A stretch of 64,000 nucleotides of DNA, from positions 62,001-126,000 of the forward strand of contig NZ_LDTZ01000024.1 of NCBI RefSeq assembly GCF_001186365.1. The letters are read 5' to 3'. Shown piece after piece: positions 60,780 through 64,000 of this stretch (position 1 is the first letter of the stretch; each line of letters opens with the position of its first letter). The stretch comes from Gordonia jacobaea (GTDB lineage: Bacteria > Actinomycetota > Actinomycetes > Mycobacteriales > Mycobacteriaceae). The position numbers and the translations under genes were made by a program. The notes under the pieces were generated by a model. That model made no database searches. It was not told where the DNA came from and saw only the letters and a list, made by a program, of their open reading frames with translations.

Positions 60780-61889
60780 ATGAAGGCGATCGAACGACGA
60801 GATCACGAAGGCCCTTCGGCGTCGAAGAAGGGGGGTGTCTCCCGTGTGGCCCCTCGCTGGGCACGGCCGATGATGGTGATAGCGCTCCTGGTCGCAGTCG
60901 TTGGTGCCCTCACGACTGCCACGTCCGGCCAAGCACACGCTTTCCCGCGAGCCGAGTTCGGTTTCAGCGAGGGCGGGTATTCGCTGAAGAGGTCGAATGC
61001 GCAGTTGTCTGCGACATACGACTCGGCATCCGAGTTGGGAGCTACGTGGTCGAGGATGGTCGCGTACTGGCCTGATATCGAGCCGTCGCCCGGCAAGTTC
61101 GATTGGTCCAACACCGACCGACTGGTGAATGGCGCCAAGGCGCGCGGATTCCGGGTCGACATCATTCTGCTCGGCGCGCCGACGTGGGCCGGCGGTAACG
61201 GTCTACCCGGCACTCCGCCCAACGCGGCCGCGTTCGGCAACTTCGCTGCGGCTGCGGCGCGTCATCTCGGCAACAGGGTCGATGCGTACGAGATCTGGAA
61301 CGAGCCCAACCTCGTCAACATGTTCACGCCCGTCGATCCCGCGCGCTACGCGTCGCTACTGCGCGCTGCCTACCCGCGGATCAAGGCGATCGATCCTTCC
61401 TCGACTGTGCTCAGCGGTGGACTCGCGAGTACGACGGCGTTGAACCTCGGTGCATATACGACTCCACCCGTCGAGTTCCTCAGGCAGATGTATGCGGCGG
61501 GCGCTCGAGGCTTCATGGACGCTGTTGCCGATCACCCGTACACGTTCCCCTTCACCGCTGACCGAGACCCGAATGCGCGGTGGGCGCAGACTGCCCAGAT
61601 GTACGACATCATGCGCGCCAATGGCGACGGTGGAAAGAAGATCTGGATCACCGAATTCGGTGCACCGACAGGTACCGGTAACGGCGCGGTGAGCGACGCA
61701 GCGCAAGGCGCGATCCTCACAAGTGCGCTGCGCGAAGGGGCGTCGAGGCCCTACATCGGTCCGATGTTCCTGCACTGCATCCAGGATCCGGGTTCCAACC
61801 CGTCGAACGTCGAAGACAACTTCGGTGTCACGCGTATCAACAACTCCAAGAAGCCGGCGTTCTGGGCGGTCAAATCCCAGATCCGGTGA
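60780..61889 (+). CDS. Secreted glycoside hydrolase (GH5/GH39-like clan A)
   Basis: This is a 369-residue protein. Residues 1-54 hold a long signal peptide ending in GQAHAF; the basic N-terminus is unusually long, so ATG selection is less certain. The TIM-barrel domain has Glu175 in YEIWNEPN (acid/base) and Glu292 in IWITEFGAPT (nucleophile). It shares the order of motifs with the hydrolases at 50397 and 61886 but lacks the repeat tails and LGFP region. The likely substrate is the polymer made by the neighbouring genes. Its stop overlaps the next start (GTGA). Confidence 0.85.
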   Translation: MKAIERRDHEGPSASKKGGVSRVAPRWARPMMVIALLVAVVGALTTATSGQAHAFPRAEFGFSEGGYSLKRSNAQLSATYDSASELGATWSRMVAYWPDIEPSPGKFDWSNTDRLVNGAKARGFRVDIILLGAPTWAGGNGLPGTPPNAAAFGNFAAAAARHLGNRVDAYEIWNEPNLVNMFTPVDPARYASLLRAAYPRIKAIDPSSTVLSGGLASTTALNLGAYTTPPVEFLRQMYAAGARGFMDAVADHPYTFPFTADRDPNARWAQTAQMYDIMRANGDGGKKIWITEFGAPTGTGNGAVSDAAQGAILTSALREGASRPYIGPMFLHCIQDPGSNPSNVEDNFGVTRINNSKKPAFWAVKSQIR

Positions 61890-63478
61890 GCCGGGTATCG
61901 CTCCCGCGTCACCTTCTCGTCGCACTCGCAGCGGTGGTCGCTGTCGTGAGCTCGGTGTCGTGTGGAGCGGTGCGGACGTCGAATCAGACGAGCGGTTCGG
62001 AGAAGGTGCACGTGCAGGCGCCGCCGCCCACAACGCCCGAAATGGCGTTCTCCGGAGGCGGACGGTTGCTGTGGGCATCCGACGACGAACTGCGGCGGTA
62101 CGTCGCGACGGTTGTCGACTCCGGCGCTCGTATGGTGCGTTTGGATTTGTCCTGGCCGCTGCTGGAACCCGCTGAGGGAGTATTCAATTGGGCTCCGTTG
62201 GATCGCGTGGTGAATGCTCTGAGGTCGAGCGGCATCGACGTGTTGGGCATCATCGACTACACGCCCGCATGGGCATCGGGGCACAGCGACCTGGTGACGT
62301 ATCGCCCCAATACCGCGGCCGAGTACGGCGATTTCGCGGGAACCGTGGCGTCGCGCTACAAGGGACGAATCAAGGCGTACGAGATCTGGAACGAGCCAAA
62401 CGGAACGCCCTACTTCCGTCCCGGACCGGACCCAGAGTTCTACACCTCGATGCTGCGGGCTGCCCATACCGCCATCAAGACGGAGGATTCGGCGGCATTG
62501 GTGATCGGGGGTGCCGTGGGATTGGCGCCAGACACCGAGGTCAGCATGAATGCGCGAGTGTTCATCGATCGCATGTATCGGGCGGGCGCCGGAGGACACT
62601 TCGACGCGTTGTCGGTGCATCCCTACAGCTACCCCAACGGGCTGACGGCCAACGCGGACAACAGGGACTCGCTCGTGTCGATGCTCGCTGACATTCGTGC
62701 CGAGATGGTCGAACGCGGCGACGGTGGTCAAAAGATATGGGCCACCGAGGTCGGCTACCCCTCGGGGGGCCCGGGTGGCAGTGAATCGCGCCAGGCAGGC
62801 CTGATCACGGAGTTGGCAGCAGACTGGGCGCAACTGCCCTACGGCGGTCCGGTCTTCATTCACGAACTGGTGGATCGTGGGGTTTCGGACGTCGACAACG
62901 GGTCGACAACGGACTTCGGCTACACCACGGTTGCTGCGGAGACATCATACGGAGTCGTGCGCTCGGACTTCACGCCCAAGCTCGCTTTCGCCAAGGTGAA
63001 ATCGCTTGTCGCGCAGGACACGATCAGCAATCCGACGGTCGACAGGGTGCGCTCCGCCGCAGCGGAAGCCGCAAGCATGCTCGGCGAGGCGAGAACACCC
63101 GTGTATCAGACGACTTCGCGCAGAGGAATTGCCCAAACGGTGCAGCGGTACGCCTCGGGACGGGTGATATGTGGGTCAGCGGGCTGCTACGCGGTGCCTG
63201 CCGTCCTGGTCGACTACGTTGCGCTCCTGGGTTACCCGCCGTCGGGCGCGTTCACGGGGACAACGCAGGACATCGATTCGCCCGGCGGCACAAGGGTGTT
63301 CTACAAACCCGGAACCGGAGTCCACTCGCTGTCGGGTGAGATGCTGAAGGCTTGGTCGCCCGACGTGGGGTATCCCGTCGCCGAACAGCAGGTCATCGAC
63401 GGCGAGACGATCGTGCAGTGCGAGAACGGTTCCATTGTGTACAGGCCCGGAGGTAAAGCGGTGGTGAGGTTTTCGTGA
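61886..63478 (+). CDS. Glycoside hydrolase lipoprotein with C-terminal LGFP repeats
   Basis: This is a 530-residue protein. The signal peptide ends in the lipobox SVSC (Cys26). The hydrolase domain spans residues about 55-385, with Glu170 in YEIWNEPN (acid/base) and Glu288 in IWATEVGYPS (nucleophile). The last 130 residues resemble LGFP repeats (VALLGYPPSGAFTGTTQ, then SPDVGYPVAEQQVID). LGFP repeats occur on cell-wall proteins of mycolate-containing actinobacteria and are thought to help anchor them to the envelope. So this should be a hydrolase held both by lipid and by the wall. The GTG at 61886 overlaps the preceding stop. Confidence 0.85.
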   Translation: MSRVSLPRHLLVALAAVVAVVSSVSCGAVRTSNQTSGSEKVHVQAPPPTTPEMAFSGGGRLLWASDDELRRYVATVVDSGARMVRLDLSWPLLEPAEGVFNWAPLDRVVNALRSSGIDVLGIIDYTPAWASGHSDLVTYRPNTAAEYGDFAGTVASRYKGRIKAYEIWNEPNGTPYFRPGPDPEFYTSMLRAAHTAIKTEDSAALVIGGAVGLAPDTEVSMNARVFIDRMYRAGAGGHFDALSVHPYSYPNGLTANADNRDSLVSMLADIRAEMVERGDGGQKIWATEVGYPSGGPGGSESRQAGLITELAADWAQLPYGGPVFIHELVDRGVSDVDNGSTTDFGYTTVAAETSYGVVRSDFTPKLAFAKVKSLVAQDTISNPTVDRVRSAAAEAASMLGEARTPVYQTTSRRGIAQTVQRYASGRVICGSAGCYAVPAVLVDYVALLGYPPSGAFTGTTQDIDSPGGTRVFYKPGTGVHSLSGEMLKAWSPDVGYPVAEQQVIDGETIVQCENGSIVYRPGGKAVVRFS

Positions 63479-64000
63479 GGAAATGGGTGCGTAACCTTCT
63501 CATCGCGGTGGTGGTGCTCATGGCCGTGTTCGGGCTGCTCATAGTGGTGGCAATCGCGCGGCCGCTCCTTCATCGTGGGAGCAACGATCTGGGAATCCAC
63601 CAGACCGTCGACGCTCCCGGCGCGGTGATCTCGGCGCGCGAGGTCTTCGATATTCCGCTCAGGCTGAAACTCGCCAAAGTCCATGCCGTGCACGTTCTCT
63701 ACGCCTCGCGTGATGCCTCCGGCGTGATCCAGCGGGTATCCGGGACCGTGTTCAAACCAGACGGCGCCGCCCCGGCCGGGGGTTGGCCGATCATCGCGTT
63801 CGGCCACGGGACGAGCGGAATCAATCAGCCGTGCGCGCCGTCGAGCAGCTCGGGTATGGATGGTGCTGCGGCGCTTGCGCTGGGCCTGACAAGTGCGAAA
63901 TACGCTGTGGCAGTGCCTGATTACCAGGGTCTCGGAGCGCCGGGAGTGCACCCTTACCTCGACAACGTCACCGAGGGCCACAATGTGATCGACTCGGTGC
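63475..64000 (+). CDS. Secretory lipase (LIP family), N-terminal part (runs off the window)
   Basis: A GTG at 63475 overlaps the stop of the LGFP hydrolase (GTGA) and opens a frame with no stop before the window end, giving 175 residues. An N-terminal hydrophobic segment (NLLIAVVVLMAVFGLLIVVA) acts as signal or anchor. The body contains WPIIAFGHGTSGINQPCAPS and VPDYQGLGAPGVHPYLD, then VTEGHNVIDSV, which is the pattern of secretory lipases and acyl hydrolases with the alpha/beta-hydrolase fold. The nucleophile serine lies beyond the window. It could remove acyl groups from envelope lipids or polysaccharide. Confidence 0.8.
   Translation, partial: MRKWVRNLLIAVVVLMAVFGLLIVVAIARPLLHRGSNDLGIHQTVDAPGAVISAREVFDIPLRLKLAKVHAVHVLYASRDASGVIQRVSGTVFKPDGAAPAGGWPIIAFGHGTSGINQPCAPSSSSGMDGAAALALGLTSAKYAVAVPDYQGLGAPGVHPYLDNVTEGHNVIDSV

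Overview
The window is high-GC, densely packed actinobacterial DNA, most likely from a mycolic-acid-containing genus of the Mycobacteriales; Gordonia or a close relative is my best guess. The reasons are an Lsr2 nucleoid protein, a DUF222/HNH (13E12-type) endonuclease, DUF5313 and DUF3349 proteins, a C-terminal LGFP-repeat region, and the order menE - two DUF3349 genes - small membrane protein - pitA, which I recall from mycobacterial chromosomes. The genus call is inference. I saw no rRNA, tRNA or CRISPR array.

Layout. Positions 1-8.2 kb are mixed chromosomal DNA with visible decay: a partial membrane protein, an excalibur-domain protein, DUF5313, the HNH endonuclease, a frameshifted CHAP-domain protein, thymidine kinase, a TetR regulator and the ruined remains of a second TetR gene. 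Positions 8.2-19.9 kb (+ strand) form a first exopolysaccharide (EPS) locus: initiating phosphotransferase, Alg10-like membrane glycosyltransferase, GDP-mannose-dehydrogenase-type enzyme, three glycosyltransferases, Wzx-like flippase, Wzy-like polymerase and a Wzc-like tyrosine autokinase. By eye, much of it has lower GC and more A/T-ending codons than its surroundings, which suggests acquisition by transfer. Positions 19.9-26.2 kb hold a decayed stretch, a DUF4012 protein, small exported proteins, a short palindromic repeat block and lsr2.

Positions 26.3-43.3 kb form a second EPS locus: low-molecular-weight tyrosine phosphatase (Wzb-like), a second initiating phosphotransferase, an FAD enzyme, a dolichol-phosphate-mannose-synthase-like GT2, wecB, a polysaccharide deacetylase, a GT87-like transferase, a second flippase, and a tightly overlapping minus-strand operon (Wzz-like protein with a dead kinase domain, GT2, Wzy-like polymerase, beta-helix lipoprotein, two GT4). 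An ISL3-family insertion sequence with an 8-bp target duplication (43,424-44,906) sits just upstream of that operon. Positions 45.0-50.4 kb are housekeeping (menE, DUF3349 pair, pitA, an LLM-class oxidoreductase). Positions 50.4-64.0 kb form a third sugar locus: three related glycoside hydrolases, two GDP-mannose-4,6-dehydratase-like enzymes, three GT4, an acetyltransferase, a third flippase, and the start of a secretory lipase cut by the window end.

Taken together the window encodes the parts for at least two complete Wzx/Wzy-type surface polysaccharides plus a third export set. GDP-mannose is the shared precursor: it is oxidised to GDP-mannuronate in locus 1 and dehydrated to 4-keto-6-deoxymannose in locus 3. 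The phosphatase in locus 2 is the only visible partner for the autokinase in locus 1. The exported hydrolases and the beta-helix protein probably trim or depolymerise the products outside the cell.
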